Assembly (NCBI RefSeq): GCF_024599795.1
Contig: NZ_CP102246.1
Coordinates: forward strand, 1,612,001 to 1,676,000
Direction of reading: 5' to 3'
Source: Enterobacter cloacae complex sp. R_G8
Lineage (GTDB): Bacteria > Pseudomonadota > Gammaproteobacteria > Enterobacterales > Enterobacteriaceae
DNA length: 64,000 nucleotides
How positions within the stretch are numbered: position 1 is the first letter of the stretch; each line of letters starts with the position of its first letter. Positions 9,883 through 20,700 of this stretch are shown here, piece by piece. A program made the translations under genes and the position numbers. The notes beneath the pieces are model-generated. The model had not been told where the DNA came from. It ran no database searches and saw nothing but the letters and a program-made list of their open reading frames with translations.

Positions 9883-11880
9883 CTACTTAACCTGCTTCCC
9901 CTTCAGCAATTTCCGCACCCACAATCGATTCGGGTTCAGCCCTGCGAGCGTAGTTCTGTCCAGCGGAATGGGCTCATCGCTCATGTGCGCGGCTAACACT
10001 TCCGCCAGCAGCGGCGCAGAACACAACCCGCGCGAGCCCAGCCCGCCCAGCATAAACAGCTCCGGATGCACCGGTGCGGCCACCGCCGTTTCCTTGTGCT
10101 CAGCCAGATCCTGATACGCCTCAAGCGTTGCCTCATAGTCCGGTACATTTCCCGCCATCGGCAGATGATCGCGAGTCGCACAGCGCACGCCGCAGCGCGC
10201 TTCTCCCTCGCTGACGTCAACCTCTCTCGCCCACGCCGCATCCGGGAAGCAGTCAATCAGGCGCTGGCGGTTTTGCTGCTGATCCTCCTCGCGGTAATGC
10301 ATGTCCGTTTCACCGCGATGGTAGCTGGCTCCGATGCAGTGATGAGCATTAGACGGATTTTGCGGCGTCAGGTAGCCGTCATAGCACAGCACCTGGCGCA
10401 GTTTGCTCAGTGCGGGCGCGGTCGGGATATGGCTTACCTGGCCGCCGACCGGATAAACGGGCAATGTTTCTGTCTGGATAAACTGGTTGATGTGATGTCC
10501 GTTTGCCAGCACAACGCTGGCATGCGTGGCCTCTTTGTCATCGGCAAAGCGCAGGGTCCAGTGGGCTGTCCGGCTAAGCGATGCAACCTTATGAGCATAA
10601 TGCACCGTCAGACCGCGTGACTGCGCCAGGCTCATTGCCGCAGTGGTCAGTTCGGCGGGGCACAGCCAGCCGCCGAGGGGATACTGAATACCGCCGCAGC
10701 CCGTCTCAACGCCGGTGGTGTCTGTCACCGCTTGCGCACTTACCGCGCGGGCAATCTCTTCCGGCAGGCCCAGCGACAGCATCTGCGTGATTTTTTGCTG
10801 ACTCTTCTCATCCCAGCCGAGCTGCGTCACGCCGCACCAGTCATGGTCGAACGCCACCGGAAGGGCGTCGTATACGCGACGGGCGAAGGTAAAGGCGGCC
10901 GGGAAAAACTGGAACAGTGCCGGGTCGTGTGCGCTTAAAAGCGGATAGAGCGCTCCCTGACGGTTGCCGGAAGCCCCGCTGGCTGGCGCAGCGTCAGCAC
11001 AGTAGAGGGTCACCTGCCAGCCCCGGTGCAGCAGCGCGAAAGAGAGCAGGGCGCTGGCGATCCCTCCGCCAACGATCGCCACCTCGCGGGATGCGCTGGC
11101 GCGGCGTGCAAACCAGGGCGCACGGGCGGGGATCGCCAGCGTCTGTTCCATCGTCCCGACCAGCATGTCGCGCTTGCGGCCAAACCCTTTGGTCTTTCGC
11201 ATCGTAAAGCCCGCTTCCTGCAACCCACGGCGAACAAAACCGGCGGAGGTAAAAGTCGCGAGCGTTGCGCCCGGCCGCGCCAGACGCGCCATCGCGCTAA
11301 ACAGATGCTGACTCCACATCTCCGGGTTTTTGGCAGGCGCAAAGCCGTCAAGGAACCACGCGTCCACCTTCTGGTTCATTGAATCATCAAGCTTATCGGT
11401 CAGCTCATTGATATCGCCGAGCCATAAGTCCAGCGTGACGCGTCCACCGTCCAGCAGCAGACGATGGCAACCGCCGATGGCGGGCGGCCACTGTGCCTGT
11501 AGCTGTTCTGCCCACGAGGCAAGCTCCGGCCAGTGCTGATGTGCCTGCCGCAGGTCGTGCGCGGTGAGCGGAAATTTTTCGAAACTGATGAAATGTAATC
11601 TTTGTAGCGTAGCCTCAGGATGGGCAGCGTGAAACTGGTCGAAAGCCTGCCAGAGGGTCAGAAAATTCAGCCCGGTACCGAACCCGCTCTCTGCGACCAC
11701 AAACAGACTGCGCGGATGAACGGGGAAGCGTGCGCTGAGCTGATTTCCGTCGAGGAAAACATAGCGGGTTTCTTCCAGTCCGTTATCATTAGAAAAATAG
11801 ACGTCATCAAAATCTCGGGAAACAGGTGTACCCTCAGCGTTGAATTCGAGGTTGGCGGGTTGTATAGCGTTTTGTTTCAC
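9883..11880 (-). CDS. mnmC: tRNA 5-methylaminomethyl-2-thiouridine bifunctional enzyme MnmC
   Basis: MnmC finishes the wobble modification mnm5s2U34. The C-terminal FAD-dependent domain removes the carboxymethyl group from cmnm5s2U, and the N-terminal SAM domain methylates nm5s2U. The 665 residues show the methyltransferase part first ([11 protein letters not shown] near residue 62, [12 protein letters not shown]) and the DAO-type oxidase part second ([12 protein letters not shown] near residue 265). The start is taken as GTG at 11880 ([17 protein letters not shown]), matching the E. coli N-terminus. The frame stays open for 34 more codons upstream, but that extension would run into the fabB control region. 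Confidence 0.94.
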   Translation of the reverse strand: MKQNAIQPANLEFNAEGTPVSRDFDDVYFSNDNGLEETRYVFLDGNQLSARFPVHPRSLFVVAESGFGTGLNFLTLWQAFDQFHAAHPEATLQRLHFISFEKFPLTAHDLRQAHQHWPELASWAEQLQAQWPPAIGGCHRLLLDGGRVTLDLWLGDINELTDKLDDSMNQKVDAWFLDGFAPAKNPEMWSQHLFSAMARLARPGATLATFTSAGFVRRGLQEAGFTMRKTKGFGRKRDMLVGTMEQTLAIPARAPWFARRASASREVAIVGGGIASALLSFALLHRGWQVTLYCADAAPASGASGNRQGALYPLLSAHDPALFQFFPAAFTFARRVYDALPVAFDHDWCGVTQLGWDEKSQQKITQMLSLGLPEEIARAVSAQAVTDTTGVETGCGGIQYPLGGWLCPAELTTAAMSLAQSRGLTVHYAHKVASLSRTAHWTLRFADDKEATHASVVLANGHHINQFIQTETLPVYPVGGQVSHIPTAPALSKLRQVLCYDGYLTPQNPSNAHHCIGASYHRGETDMHYREEDQQQNRQRLIDCFPDAAWAREVDVSEGEARCGVRCATRDHLPMAGNVPDYEATLEAYQDLAEHKETAVAAPVHPELFMLGGLGSRGLCSAPLLAEVLAAHMSDEPIPLDRTTLAGLNPNRLWVRKLLKGKQVK

Positions 11881-11955
11881 GTAAGTTACTCGTCTGACAG
11901 GCAGTGGCACGATCTTAACGATGTGAGTCCATCGGTGCAAATTTCCGCAGAAAAT

Positions 11956-11972
11956 GTCTGATCGGACTTGTT
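11956..11972 (+). promoter_or_regulatory. FadR activator site of fabB
   Basis: GTCTGATCGGACTTGTT matches the FadR site known upstream of E. coli fabB, where FadR activates transcription. Its centre lies about 39 bp before the start predicted from the adjacent -10, the right distance for activation. It abuts the FabR palindrome. Confidence 0.75.
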
Positions 11973-11996
11973 CGGCGTACAAGTGTACGCTATTGT
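11968..11996 (+). promoter_or_regulatory. fabB promoter, sigma-70 type
   Basis: TTGTTC (11968-11973) and TATTGT (11991-11996) are separated by 17 bp, and that spacer is almost exactly the FabR palindrome. A second possible -10, TATAGT at 12013-12018, is less well placed against the operators. Confidence 0.55.
11975..11990. promoter_or_regulatory. FabR operator of fabB
   Basis: GCGTACA and TGTACGC form a perfect 7-bp dyad with a 2-nt centre (GCGTACAAGTGTACGC). This matches the FabR palindrome known in E. coli fabA and fabB, through which FabR represses according to the unsaturated/saturated acyl balance. It lies between the -35 and -10 of the proposed promoter. Confidence 0.8.
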
Positions 11997-12038
11997 GCGA
12001 CTCGAAACTTACTATAGTGCGACTTACAGAGGTATTGA

Positions 12039-13256
12039 ATGAAACGTGCAGTGATTACTGGCCTGGGCATTGTTTCCAGCATCGGTAATAACCAGCAGGA
12101 AGTCCTGGCATCTCTGCGTGAAGGACGCTCCGGGATCACTTTCTCTGAAGAGTTTAAAGATTCAGGTATGCGTAGCCACGTATGGGGTAACGTCAAACTG
12201 GACACCACCGGTTTGATTGACCGCAAAGTGGTTCGTTTCATGAACGATGCCTCTATTTATGCTTATCTCTCCATGCAGGAAGCGATCAAAGATTCCGGCC
12301 TGAGCGAAGAGGTTTACCAGAACAACCCGCGTGTGGGTCTGATTGCCGGTTCCGGTGGTTCGTCCAAAGCGCAGGTATTCGGTGCTGACGCCATGCGCAG
12401 CCCGCGTGGTCTGAAAGCAGTAGGTCCGTACGTGGTGACCAAAGCCATGGGTTCTGCGGTTTCCGCGTGCCTGGCTACCCCATTTAAAATTCACGGTGTG
12501 AACTACTCCATCAGCTCTGCATGTGCCACTTCCGCACACTGCATCGGTAATGCTGTTGAGCAGATCCAACTGGGTAAACAGGACATCGTATTTGCTGGCG
12601 GCGGCGAAGAACTGGGCTGGGAAATGGCCTGTGAATTCGACGCGATGGGTGCCCTGTCTACCAAATACAATGAAACCCCGGATAAAGCATCCCGTACCTA
12701 TGATGCGCACCGTGACGGTTTCGTTATCGCAGGCGGCGGCGGTATGGTTGTGGTTGAAGAGCTGGAACACGCTCTGGCACGTGGCGCGCACATCTACGCT
12801 GAGATCGTAGGCTACGGTGCAACGTCTGACGGCGCTGACATGGTTGCTCCATCCGGTGAAGGCGCGGTGCGCTGCATGAAGATGGCGATGCACGGCGTTG
12901 ATACCCCAATCGACTACCTGAACTCCCACGGTACTTCTACGCCGGTAGGCGATGTGAAAGAATTGGGTGCGATCCGTGAAGTCTTCGGTGATAACAGCCC
13001 GGCAATCTCTGCAACCAAAGCCATGACTGGTCACTCTCTGGGTGCGGCTGGCGTGCAGGAAGCGATCTACTCTCTGCTGATGCTGGAAAACGGCTTTATC
13101 GCGCCAAGCATCAACATCGAAGAGATGGACGAGCAGGCGGCGGGTCTGAACATCGTGACCAAACCAACAGAAGCGACACTGACGACCGTCATGTCCAACA
13201 GCTTCGGTTTCGGTGGGACTAACGCCACGCTGGTGATGCGCAAGCTGAAAGCATAA
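12039..13256 (+). CDS. fabB: Beta-ketoacyl-ACP synthase I FabB
   Basis: FabB condenses malonyl-ACP with acyl-ACP and is the condensing enzyme needed for unsaturated fatty acids. The 405 residues carry the KAS Cys-His-His triad: C162 in [10 protein letters not shown]297 in [10 protein letters not shown]332 in [11 protein letters not shown], with K327 alongside. Compared with the E. coli sequence I remember, the loop after GSGG is one residue shorter and reads SSKAQ. A ribosome site (AGAGGT) precedes the ATG. FadR and FabR sites lie directly upstream, and a strong terminator follows. Confidence 0.97.
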   Translation: MKRAVITGLGIVSSIGNNQQEVLASLREGRSGITFSEEFKDSGMRSHVWGNVKLDTTGLIDRKVVRFMNDASIYAYLSMQEAIKDSGLSEEVYQNNPRVGLIAGSGGSSKAQVFGADAMRSPRGLKAVGPYVVTKAMGSAVSACLATPFKIHGVNYSISSACATSAHCIGNAVEQIQLGKQDIVFAGGGEELGWEMACEFDAMGALSTKYNETPDKASRTYDAHRDGFVIAGGGGMVVVEELEHALARGAHIYAEIVGYGATSDGADMVAPSGEGAVRCMKMAMHGVDTPIDYLNSHGTSTPVGDVKELGAIREVFGDNSPAISATKAMTGHSLGAAGVQEAIYSLLMLENGFIAPSINIEEMDEQAAGLNIVTKPTEATLTTVMSNSFGFGGTNATLVMRKLKA

Positions 13257-13273
13257 GTTTTATGTCTGATTAG

Positions 13274-13302
13274 AAAGGGGAGCCATCAGGCTCCCTTTTT
13301 TT
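13274..13302 (+). terminator. Rho-independent terminator of fabB
   Basis: GGGAGCC (13278-13284) pairs with GGCTCCC (13289-13295) around a 4-nt loop and is followed by seven T residues. Confidence 0.9.
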
Positions 13303-13465
13303 ATGCATTGACAAGCGGCTGATCGCACAGGCAAACTTCACACCTCAACATTATCCTCACGATAATGCGTAAGCGTTTAACGTCAACCAACGCACCTTAA
13401 TCCTGATATTCAGGTGGAGGGGGCGTGGCATTTTCCCCGCCTTACTCTTCATTTCGGAGTAAAGC

Positions 13466-14644
13466 ATGACTGCAGTCACTCAAACAGAAACCATCCCGTC
13501 AGCGAACGTCTCGCTGTTTCGTATCGCCTTTGCGGTGTTCCTGACCTATATGACCGTTGGCCTGCCGCTGCCGGTGATCCCGCTGTTCGTACACCAGGAG
13601 CTGGGCTATGGCAACACCATGGTCGGCATCGCCGTGGGTATCCAGTTTTTAGCGACGGTTTTAACCCGCGGCTACGCCGGACGTCTGGCGGACCAGCACG
13701 GTGCCAAACGTTCGGCGCTGCAGGGCATGTTTGCCTGCGGGCTGGCGGGCGGTGCATGGCTGCTGGCTGCGCTTCTGCCGGTAGATGCGGCGTATAAATT
13801 TGCCCTGCTGGTGCTGGGACGTTTGATTCTCGGCTTTGGTGAAAGCCAACTGCTGACCGGCACCCTGACCTGGGGAATGGGGCTGGTAGGCCCCGCGCGC
13901 TCGGGCAAAGTGATGTCCTGGAACGGCATGGCCATCTACGGCGCACTCGCGGCAGGTGCGCCGCTGGGGCTGTTGATCCACAGCCAGTTCGGTTTTGCCG
14001 CGCTGGCGGCCACCACCATGCTGTTACCGCTGCTGGCATGGGCATTTAACGGCTCGGTGCGCAAAGTCCCGGCCCATAAAGGTGAACGTCCTTCCCTGTG
14101 GAGCGTGATAGGTCAAATCTGGCAGCCGGGTCTGGGACTTGCGCTACAGGGCGTGGGGTTCGCGGTGATTGGGACATTCGTTTCGCTGTACTTTATGAGC
14201 CGCGGCTGGGCAATGGCGGGCTTTACGCTAACCGCCTTTGGTGGCGCGTTTGTTCTGATGCGCGTACTGTTCGGCTGGATGCCGGATCGCTTTGGTGGCG
14301 TGAAGGTGGCGGTGGTATCACTGGTCATTGAAACCATCGGCCTGCTGCTATTGTGGAATGCGCCCGTGGCCTCTGTTGCGCTTCTTGGCGCGGCGCTGAC
14401 CGGCTGCGGCTGTTCACTGATCTTCCCGGCGCTGGGGGTTGAGGTGGTAAAACGCGTCGCGCCACAGGTGCGCGGTACGGCGCTGGGCGGTTATGCGGCG
14501 TTTCAGGACATCTCATACGGTGTCACCGGACCGCTGGCGGGGCTCCTGGCCACGTCGTTGGGCTATCCCTCCGTCTTCCTGGCGGGAGCCGTTTCAGCGG
14601 TGGTGGGGATTGTGGTGACGCTGGTGGCGTTTCGCCGGTCTTGA
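13466..14644 (+). CDS. yfcJ: MFS transporter YfcJ
   Basis: An inner-membrane major facilitator superfamily transporter of 392 residues with about twelve hydrophobic segments. The family motif between helices 2 and 3 reads [11 protein letters not shown], near residue 71. The N-terminus MTAVTQTE and overall sequence match E. coli YfcJ (392 residues). The substrate is unknown; close relatives are described as arabinose-like or drug efflux carriers. It has its own 209-bp upstream region after the fabB terminator and ends convergent to flk, with a REP pair between. Confidence 0.9.
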   Translation: MTAVTQTETIPSANVSLFRIAFAVFLTYMTVGLPLPVIPLFVHQELGYGNTMVGIAVGIQFLATVLTRGYAGRLADQHGAKRSALQGMFACGLAGGAWLLAALLPVDAAYKFALLVLGRLILGFGESQLLTGTLTWGMGLVGPARSGKVMSWNGMAIYGALAAGAPLGLLIHSQFGFAALAATTMLLPLLAWAFNGSVRKVPAHKGERPSLWSVIGQIWQPGLGLALQGVGFAVIGTFVSLYFMSRGWAMAGFTLTAFGGAFVLMRVLFGWMPDRFGGVKVAVVSLVIETIGLLLLWNAPVASVALLGAALTGCGCSLIFPALGVEVVKRVAPQVRGTALGGYAAFQDISYGVTGPLAGLLATSLGYPSVFLAGAVSAVVGIVVTLVAFRRS

Positions 14645-14650
14645 GCCGTA

Positions 14651-14731
14651 GTTGCCGGGTGGCCGCTGCGCCTTCCCCGGCTTACGGTTCGAGTCGTTGT
14701 AGGCCCGGTAAGCGCAGCGCCACCGGGCAAA
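14651..14731. repeat. Inverted pair of REP-like units (BIME)
   Basis: One unit (about 14651-14685, GCCGGGTGGCCGCTGCGCC...) faces a second (14699-14731, GTAGGCCCGGTAAGCGCAGC...). Each can fold on itself and the two are roughly inverted. This is the usual layout of enterobacterial REP/BIME elements at convergent gene ends, here yfcJ and flk. Confidence 0.75.
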
Positions 14732-14734
14732 ACA

Positions 14735-15739
14735 TCAGGCAACCAGCCAGAAAATCGCCAGCGCAATCATCAGGGCAATAAACAACAGCCCCGGACGGGC
14801 AGATAGCGTTCTGAAGGTCTCCACCACCGGCGCAAACAGCGGGCTGTAGATCGGCTGAATATCCCTGACTTCCGGCACGCCGCCTTCGCGCTCGGCGCGG
14901 CGGATAAAGATCTGATTCAGCAAATCCTGCACCTGCGCGGTGGTCAGTACCGTTTGCGGCGTGGCCTGCCAGGTCTGCTGGGCGTAATCCCGAATCACCT
15001 CAAATTCATGCGGCTCCAGCGGCTGTTTTAGTGCCGCCTGTAGCGTATGCAGGGTCGGGGTACTCTGGGTACTCAGCGTCTGGCGGGCCTGTAGCCAGGT
15101 GACCAGATGCGTAAACTGTTTGGCCGGGATCAGCTCACCCGCTTTCACGCCGGAAAGCTCCAGCATCGATTGCCAGATAAGCTTCGTTGACTCGCCCGTG
15201 GCGGCGGCCAGTTTGGTCACCATCTGGTTCAGCGTATTGTGTTCAGCAGGCAGAAGTGGACGCTCGGTTGACGGACGCTGTTGCGGTTGCGGGATGGCCA
15301 GCTGATTGGTTTGCAATAGCGTCAGCACGGTTTTCAACTGTTCTGGCGTCAGCTGGCTCAGGGCGGTCTGGCCAAACTGCTGGCGAATGAAATCACTGAC
15401 CGCCTGACGGTTATTGCCCTGGCCTAACAGCTCGGTGAGCTGTGAAACAATCTGCCGGGTGGTGTGATTTTGCTGCGCGGCGGTAATACGCTGATTCAGA
15501 TTTTGCTCGGCCGCAGGGAAGTGGCGCGACTGCAACGGTGCATCGTTTTTGACACCTAAATCATGCTTTACCCCGGCCCAGACTTCCGCATTTTGCTGGG
15601 AAGTCAGCGCGATCAGGCGCGTGATCAGGCGCTCCAGCACGGTGCGCTGTTGCGTGGATAGCGGTTGTTCACCTGCAACGTTTGGCGTGACAGGGCCTTC
15701 ACCCGGAGGGCGTGGTGGCGTACCTGAAATAGGCTGCAT
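14735..15739 (-). CDS. flk: Flagellar regulator Flk (RflH)
   Basis: Flk is a C-tail-anchored inner-membrane protein that in Salmonella couples P/L-ring completion to the hook-to-filament substrate switch by restraining premature FlgM secretion. The 334 residues are soluble and glutamine-rich, ending with one hydrophobic segment (LLFIALMIALAIFWLVA) at the extreme C-terminus. The start is taken at ATG 15739 (MQPISG), as in E. coli; a TTG two codons upstream is in frame but weaker. Flagellar structural genes are not in the window. Confidence 0.9.
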   Translation of the reverse strand: MQPISGTPPRPPGEGPVTPNVAGEQPLSTQQRTVLERLITRLIALTSQQNAEVWAGVKHDLGVKNDAPLQSRHFPAAEQNLNQRITAAQQNHTTRQIVSQLTELLGQGNNRQAVSDFIRQQFGQTALSQLTPEQLKTVLTLLQTNQLAIPQPQQRPSTERPLLPAEHNTLNQMVTKLAAATGESTKLIWQSMLELSGVKAGELIPAKQFTHLVTWLQARQTLSTQSTPTLHTLQAALKQPLEPHEFEVIRDYAQQTWQATPQTVLTTAQVQDLLNQIFIRRAEREGGVPEVRDIQPIYSPLFAPVVETFRTLSARPGLLFIALMIALAIFWLVA

Positions 15740-15852
15740 CGTCAAAAATCCTTAAAGTCTAAACTCAGCGTAAACCCGGCATGCGTATATGCCTGGCGGC
15801 CAGATTATGGCACACTTGGCAGGTTTTCTTCCTCTCAAACAGGTACTCAGAC

Positions 15853-16989
15853 GTGAAAATCCTCGTTGATGAAAATATGCCTTACGCCCGCGAGCTGTTT
15901 AGCCGCCTTGGTAATGTTAAGGCTGTCCCTGGTCGCCCCATTCCGGTAAACGAGCTGGATGATGCAGATGCCCTGATGGTGCGCTCGGTGACCAAAGTAA
16001 ATGAGGCGTTGCTCTCCGGCAAAGCGATTAAATTCGTTGGAACCGCAACGGCCGGGACGGATCATGTGGATGACAAGTGGCTTAAGCAGGCGGGGATCGG
16101 TTTTTCCGCCGCGCCTGGCTGTAACGCCATTGCGGTAGTGGAATACGTTTTCTCTTCCCTGCTGATGCTGGCAGAGCGCGACGGGTTTGCGCTGAAAGAC
16201 CGCACTGTAGGCATTGTCGGGGTGGGCAACGTGGGGGGACGCCTGCAAAAACGCCTTGAGGCGTTAGGCATTCGCACCCTGCTGTGTGACCCGCCGCGTA
16301 AAGACAACGGTGATGAAGGTGACTTCCGCACCCTGGATGAGCTGGTTGAAGCGTGCGACGTGATCACCTTCCATACGCCCCTCTTCAAAGAGGGGGCTTA
16401 TAAGACGCTTCATCTTGCTGATGAGGCGCTGATCCGCCGTCTGAAGGCTGGCACTATTCTGATAAATGCCTGCCGTGGCCCGGTCGTCGATAACGCCGCG
16501 CTGCTGAAATGTCTGGAAGAGGGGCAGGATCTCAGCGTGGTGCTGGACGTCTGGGAGCCGGAGCCCGATCTCAACGTTGCGCTGCTGAACAAGGTCGATG
16601 TTGCGACCGCGCATATCGCGGGTTATACGCTTGAAGGAAAGGCCCGCGGCACCACCCAGGTTTTTGAGGCCTATAGCGCCTTTATTGGTCATCCGCAGCA
16701 GGTGGCGCTGGACACCTTACTCCCCGCACCTGAATTTGGCCGTATTACCCTCCATGGCCCGCTCGATCAGGCAACGCTGAAAAGGCTGGTACATTTGGTG
16801 TATGATGTGCGCCGCGATGATGCGCTGCTGCGTAAAGTGGCGGGGATCCCGGGTGAGTTTGACAAGCTGCGCAAGAATTACGTTGAGCGTCGTGAATGGT
16901 CTTCTCTGTATGTGATGTGCGATGACGCGGCGGCGGCAACACTGCTACACAAACTGGGTTTTAACGCCGTTCATCACCCGGCGCATTAA
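15853..16989 (+). CDS. pdxB: Erythronate-4-phosphate dehydrogenase PdxB
   Basis: PdxB oxidises 4-phosphoerythronate in the DXP-dependent pyridoxal 5'-phosphate pathway. The 378 residues match the E. coli length when the GTG at 15853 is used ([15 protein letters not shown]). The frame is open 24 codons further upstream, but that segment is not conserved. The D-2-hydroxyacid dehydrogenase features are the Rossmann motif GVGNVGGR (residues 123-130) and the catalytic triad R208, E237 and H254. In E. coli it heads a complex operon with usg and truA; here a terminator-like hairpin and 67 bp separate it from usg. Confidence 0.95.
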   Translation: MKILVDENMPYARELFSRLGNVKAVPGRPIPVNELDDADALMVRSVTKVNEALLSGKAIKFVGTATAGTDHVDDKWLKQAGIGFSAAPGCNAIAVVEYVFSSLLMLAERDGFALKDRTVGIVGVGNVGGRLQKRLEALGIRTLLCDPPRKDNGDEGDFRTLDELVEACDVITFHTPLFKEGAYKTLHLADEALIRRLKAGTILINACRGPVVDNAALLKCLEEGQDLSVVLDVWEPEPDLNVALLNKVDVATAHIAGYTLEGKARGTTQVFEAYSAFIGHPQQVALDTLLPAPEFGRITLHGPLDQATLKRLVHLVYDVRRDDALLRKVAGIPGEFDKLRKNYVERREWSSLYVMCDDAAAATLLHKLGFNAVHHPAH

Positions 16990-17000
16990 TGTCTTCTTAA

Positions 17001-17037
17001 CGCTCCCTGTTGGATACTCCGACAGGGACGCTTTTTT
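17001..17037 (+). terminator. Hairpin with T-run between pdxB and usg
   Basis: CCCTGT (17005-17010) pairs with ACAGGG (17022-17027), extended by imperfect pairing outward, and is followed by TTTTTT. It probably attenuates rather than fully stops read-through into usg-truA. Confidence 0.65.
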
Positions 17038-17056
17038 ATTTCTGGAGTAAACCACC

Positions 17057-18070
17057 ATGTCTGAAGGCTGGAACATTGCCATTTTAGGTGCCACGGGTGC
17101 CGTGGGTGAAGCCCTGCTCGAAACCCTTGCTGAGCGTCAGTTCCCGGTGGGTGATATCTATGCGCTGGCCCGCACCGACAGCGCCGGGGAGCATCTGCGT
17201 TTTGGCGGCAAATCCGTCATGGTTCAGGATGCCACCGAATTCGACTGGACGCAGGCGCAGCTGGCGTTTTTTGCGGCAGGTGCTGAAGCCACCGCGTCGT
17301 ACATTGAAGAGGCGACGAATTCTGGGTGTCTGGTGATCGACCTGAGCGGCCTGTTCTCGATGGAGCCGGATGTCCCGCTGGTGGTGCCGGACGTGAACCC
17401 ATTTGTGCTAGCCGACTACCGTAACCGCAATATCATTGCGGTTCCCAATAGCCTGACCAGCCAGCTGCTGACCGCTCTTAAACCTTTAATCGACGATGGT
17501 GGTCTGTCGCGTATCACCGTGACCAGCCTGCTTTCCGCTTCTGCGCACGGCAAAAAGGCCGTCGACGCGCTGGCAGGACAGAGTGCGAAGCTCCTGAACG
17601 GCATCCCGATTGATGAAGACGATTTCTTCGGCCGTCAGCTGGCATTCAATATGCTGCCGCTGCTGCCGGATCGTGAAGGCTCCGTGCGCGAAGAGCGCCG
17701 TATCGTCGACGAAGCGCGCAAAATTCTGCAGGACGAGGGGCTGATGATCTCCGCAAACGTCGTGCAGTCGCCGGTCTTTTACGGTCATGCGCAGATGGTA
17801 GGTTTCGAAGCCCTGCGTCCGCTGGCCGCAGAAGAAGCGCGTGATGCGTTCGGCCGCGGTGAAGACATTGTGCTCTCCGAAGAGAGTGAATTCCCGACGC
17901 AGGTTGGCGATGCCACCGGCAGCGCACACCTCTCGGTGGGCTGCGTGCGGAATGACTACGGTATGCCGGAGCAGGTTCAGTTCTGGTCCGTTGCCGATAA
18001 CGTTCGCTTCGGCGGCGCGCTGATGGCGGTCAAGATCGCTGAAAAACTGGTGCAGGAGTATCTGTACTGA
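17057..18070 (+). CDS. usg: USG-1 protein, aspartate-semialdehyde dehydrogenase homologue
   Basis: A 337-residue protein of the aspartate-semialdehyde dehydrogenase fold. The N-terminal NADP-binding motif is [12 protein letters not shown] (residues 11-22). At the position where true Asd enzymes carry the catalytic cysteine, this protein reads [10 protein letters not shown], so I see no nucleophile and do not expect Asd activity. The family's real role is unknown. The stop overlaps the truA start by one base (TGATG), indicating coupling, as in the E. coli pdxB-usg-truA arrangement. Confidence 0.92.
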   Translation: MSEGWNIAILGATGAVGEALLETLAERQFPVGDIYALARTDSAGEHLRFGGKSVMVQDATEFDWTQAQLAFFAAGAEATASYIEEATNSGCLVIDLSGLFSMEPDVPLVVPDVNPFVLADYRNRNIIAVPNSLTSQLLTALKPLIDDGGLSRITVTSLLSASAHGKKAVDALAGQSAKLLNGIPIDEDDFFGRQLAFNMLPLLPDREGSVREERRIVDEARKILQDEGLMISANVVQSPVFYGHAQMVGFEALRPLAAEEARDAFGRGEDIVLSEESEFPTQVGDATGSAHLSVGCVRNDYGMPEQVQFWSVADNVRFGGALMAVKIAEKLVQEYLY

Positions 18071-18882
18071 TGTCAGATGTGGAACAAAAGCCGGTTCATA
18101 AAGTCGCCCTCGGTATCGAGTACGACGGCAGTAAATATTATGGCTGGCAGCGTCAAAATGAGGTGCGCAGTGTCCAGGAAAGACTGGAGAAAGCGCTCTC
18201 TCAGGTGGCGAACGAACCGATTAACGTCCTGTGTGCAGGGCGCACTGACGCCGGTGTCCACGGAACGGGGCAGGTGGTTCACTTTGAAACCACTGCCGTG
18301 CGCAAGGACGCTGCCTGGACGTTGGGTGTAAATGCGAATTTACCTGGTGACATTGCGGTGCGCTGGGTGAAAGCTGTGCCGGATGATTTTCATGCGCGAT
18401 TCAGCGCCACTGCGCGCCGTTACCGCTATGTCATCTACAATCAGCGTCTTCGTCCGGCGGTATTAAGCCAGGGCGTGACGCATTTTTACGAGCCGCTGGA
18501 TGCAGAACGTATGCACCGTGCGGCGCAGTGTCTGATTGGTGAAAATGACTTTACCTCGTTTCGTGCGGTGCAGTGTCAGTCCCGCACGCCGTGGCGTAAT
18601 GTCATGCACATAAACGTCAGCCGTTTTGGCGCGTATGTGGTGGTGGATATCAAAGCCAATGCCTTTGTACATCATATGGTGCGGAATATTGTGGGCAGCC
18701 TGATGGAAGTGGGCGCCGGACACCAGCCGGAGAGCTGGATTGCAGAACTGCTGGCAGCGAAGGACAGAACGCTTGCGGCAGCAACGGCGAAAGCGGAAGG
18801 GCTGTATCTGGTCTCGGTGGACTATCCGGACCGGTTTGACCTGCCAAAACCGCCAATGGGCCCGCTGTTCCTGGCGGACTAA
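18070..18882 (+). CDS. truA: tRNA pseudouridine(38-40) synthase TruA
   Basis: TruA isomerises uridines 38, 39 and 40 in the anticodon stem-loop of many tRNAs. The 270 residues match the E. coli protein. The catalytic aspartate D60 sits in [14 protein letters not shown], and the family segment [13 protein letters not shown] is present in the second half. It is translated through a one-base stop-start overlap with usg and is followed 28 bp later by dedA. Confidence 0.96.
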   Translation: MSDVEQKPVHKVALGIEYDGSKYYGWQRQNEVRSVQERLEKALSQVANEPINVLCAGRTDAGVHGTGQVVHFETTAVRKDAAWTLGVNANLPGDIAVRWVKAVPDDFHARFSATARRYRYVIYNQRLRPAVLSQGVTHFYEPLDAERMHRAAQCLIGENDFTSFRAVQCQSRTPWRNVMHINVSRFGAYVVVDIKANAFVHHMVRNIVGSLMEVGAGHQPESWIAELLAAKDRTLAAATAKAEGLYLVSVDYPDRFDLPKPPMGPLFLAD

Positions 18883-18910
18883 ACAAAGGTGCAATTAAGG
18901 CTTAGACAAT

Positions 18911-19570
18911 ATGGACGTAATACGTTTTCTGATTGATTTCATTCTGCATATTGATGTTCACCTGGCGGAGCTGGTCGCGCAGTATGGCGTCTGGGTGTAT
19001 GCCATTCTGTTCCTCATTCTGTTCTGTGAAACCGGTCTGGTAGTCACGCCGTTCCTGCCGGGGGATTCGCTGCTGTTCGTCGCGGGGGCGTTATCCGCGC
19101 TGCCCACCAACGATTTGAATGTGCACATAATGGTGGTGCTGATGGTGATCGCCGCAATTGTCGGTGACGCGGTCAACTACACCATTGGACGGGTCTTCGG
19201 TGAGCGCTTATTCAGTAATCCGGACTCAAAAATTTTCCGTCGTAGCTATTTAGATAAAACCCATGCGTTTTATGAGCGCCACGGTGGGAAAACCATTATC
19301 CTTGCGCGTTTTGTGCCTATTGTGCGTACATTTGCACCGTTTGTGGCGGGAATGGGGCACATGTCCTATCGTCATTTTGCGGCATACAACGTAGTTGGCG
19401 CGCTGCTGTGGGTGCTGCTCTTTACCTATGCAGGCTACCTGTTTGGCGATCTCCCTGTGGTTCAGGAAAACCTTAAGTTACTGATTGTAGCGATTATTGT
19501 GCTTTCCGTTTTACCGGGTGTTATCGAAATTATTCGCCACAAGCGCGCGGCGGCAAAGCAAGCGAAGTAA
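18911..19570 (+). CDS. dedA: DedA family membrane protein
   Basis: DedA-family inner-membrane proteins are implicated in undecaprenyl-phosphate or phospholipid translocation and in maintaining proton-motive force and envelope integrity. The 219 residues have about five hydrophobic segments. The family motif [19 protein letters not shown] lies near residue 38 and the G-[FYLM]-x-R-type segment [20 protein letters not shown] near residue 133. The conserved acidic and arginine residues are present. It lies between truA and accD, as in E. coli. Confidence 0.92.
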   Translation: MDVIRFLIDFILHIDVHLAELVAQYGVWVYAILFLILFCETGLVVTPFLPGDSLLFVAGALSALPTNDLNVHIMVVLMVIAAIVGDAVNYTIGRVFGERLFSNPDSKIFRRSYLDKTHAFYERHGGKTIILARFVPIVRTFAPFVAGMGHMSYRHFAAYNVVGALLWVLLFTYAGYLFGDLPVVQENLKLLIVAIIVLSVLPGVIEIIRHKRAAAKQAK

Positions 19571-19724
19571 ATGCACGCAGGCGGTTCGACCACTTTTTTA
19601 TCCAAAGTTTCGGGCTGTTATGTTTTAATGTGCAACATTCATGGTCTGTTGGAGGCAAAAATGGCATTATTCGCCTCTTACAGCAAAACTGGCATACGAC
19701 CAGGTTCAGGCAGAAAGGTTATCA

Positions 19725-20630
19725 ATGAGCTGGATTGAACGAATTAAAAGCAACATTACCCCAACGCGTAAAGCGAGCATTCCTGAAGGGGTATGGACGA
19801 AGTGTGATAGCTGTGGTCAGGTTCTGTATCGCGCAGAACTGGAGCGCAATCTTGAGGTGTGTCCGAAGTGTGACCACCACATGCGCATGACGGCGCGTAA
19901 TCGCCTGCACAGCCTGCTGGACGAAGGTTCTCTGGTAGAACTGGGTAGCGAACTTGAGCCAAAAGATGTGCTCAAGTTCCGTGATTCCAAAAAATACAAA
20001 GACCGTATGGCCTCTGCACAGAAAGAGACCGGCGAGAAAGACGCACTGGTCGTGATGAAAGGCACCCTGCACGAGATGCCAGTGGTGGCCGCCGCGTTTG
20101 AGTTCTCCTTCATGGGTGGCTCAATGGGCTCCGTGGTGGGTGCGCGCTTTGTGCGTGCTGTTGAGCAAGCGCTGGAAGACAACTGTCCGCTGATCTGCTT
20201 CTCTGCCTCTGGCGGTGCGCGTATGCAGGAAGCGCTGATGTCATTGATGCAGATGGCGAAAACCTCTGCTGCGCTGGCGAAAATGCAGGAACGCGGTCTG
20301 CCGTACATCTCTGTACTGACCGACCCAACCATGGGTGGCGTCTCCGCAAGCTTTGCGATGCTGGGCGATCTGAACATTGCTGAGCCAAAAGCGCTGATCG
20401 GCTTTGCCGGCCCTCGCGTTATAGAGCAAACCGTACGTGAAAAACTGCCGCCGGGCTTCCAGCGCAGTGAGTTCCTCATCGAGAAAGGCGCGATTGACAT
20501 GATTGTCCGCCGCCCGGAAATGCGCCTGAAACTGGCGAGCATCCTGGCGAAGCTGATGAATCTGCCAGCGCCGAACCCGGATGAGCCGCGCGAAGGCGTG
20601 GTGGTACCGGATCAGGAACCCGAGGCCTGA
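19725..20630 (+). CDS. accD: Acetyl-CoA carboxylase carboxyltransferase beta subunit AccD
   Basis: AccD pairs with AccA in the carboxyltransferase half of acetyl-CoA carboxylase, making malonyl-CoA for fatty acid synthesis. The 301 residues start [10 protein letters not shown]. An N-terminal zinc ribbon uses C27, C30, C46 and C49. The crotonase-like core follows ([37 protein letters not shown]). The zinc ribbon is also the mRNA-binding element of the known E. coli autoregulation. The frame is open upstream to 19641, but the conserved protein starts at 19725. It has a 154-bp upstream region and its own terminator. Confidence 0.96.
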   Translation: MSWIERIKSNITPTRKASIPEGVWTKCDSCGQVLYRAELERNLEVCPKCDHHMRMTARNRLHSLLDEGSLVELGSELEPKDVLKFRDSKKYKDRMASAQKETGEKDALVVMKGTLHEMPVVAAAFEFSFMGGSMGSVVGARFVRAVEQALEDNCPLICFSASGGARMQEALMSLMQMAKTSAALAKMQERGLPYISVLTDPTMGGVSASFAMLGDLNIAEPKALIGFAGPRVIEQTVREKLPPGFQRSEFLIEKGAIDMIVRRPEMRLKLASILAKLMNLPAPNPDEPREGVVVPDQEPEA

Positions 20631-20636
20631 TAACTG

Positions 20637-20672
20637 AAAAGGGCAGGGCCGGTTGGCGCTGCCCTTTTGCTT
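20637..20672 (+). terminator. Rho-independent terminator of accD
   Basis: AAAAGGGCAG (20637-20646) pairs perfectly with CTGCCCTTTT (20659-20668) around a 12-nt loop, giving the T tail as part of the stem. Confidence 0.85.
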
Positions 20673-20700
20673 TGTAAACTGTTAATGACAACCGGGCATC

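Noticed and set aside
11881..11982. N-terminal extension of mnmC by 34 codons
   Set aside because: It would cross the fabB FadR/FabR region and is not conserved; the GTG at 11880 gives the family N-terminus.
13303..13465. Possible small RNA between fabB and yfcJ
   Set aside because: The stretch holds no clear promoter-terminator pair of its own; the hairpin before it belongs to fabB.
14651..14731. CRISPR or tandem-repeat array suspicion
   Set aside because: Just two inverted REP-like units with no regular spacers; the other REP copies are single or paired, and no array exists in the window.
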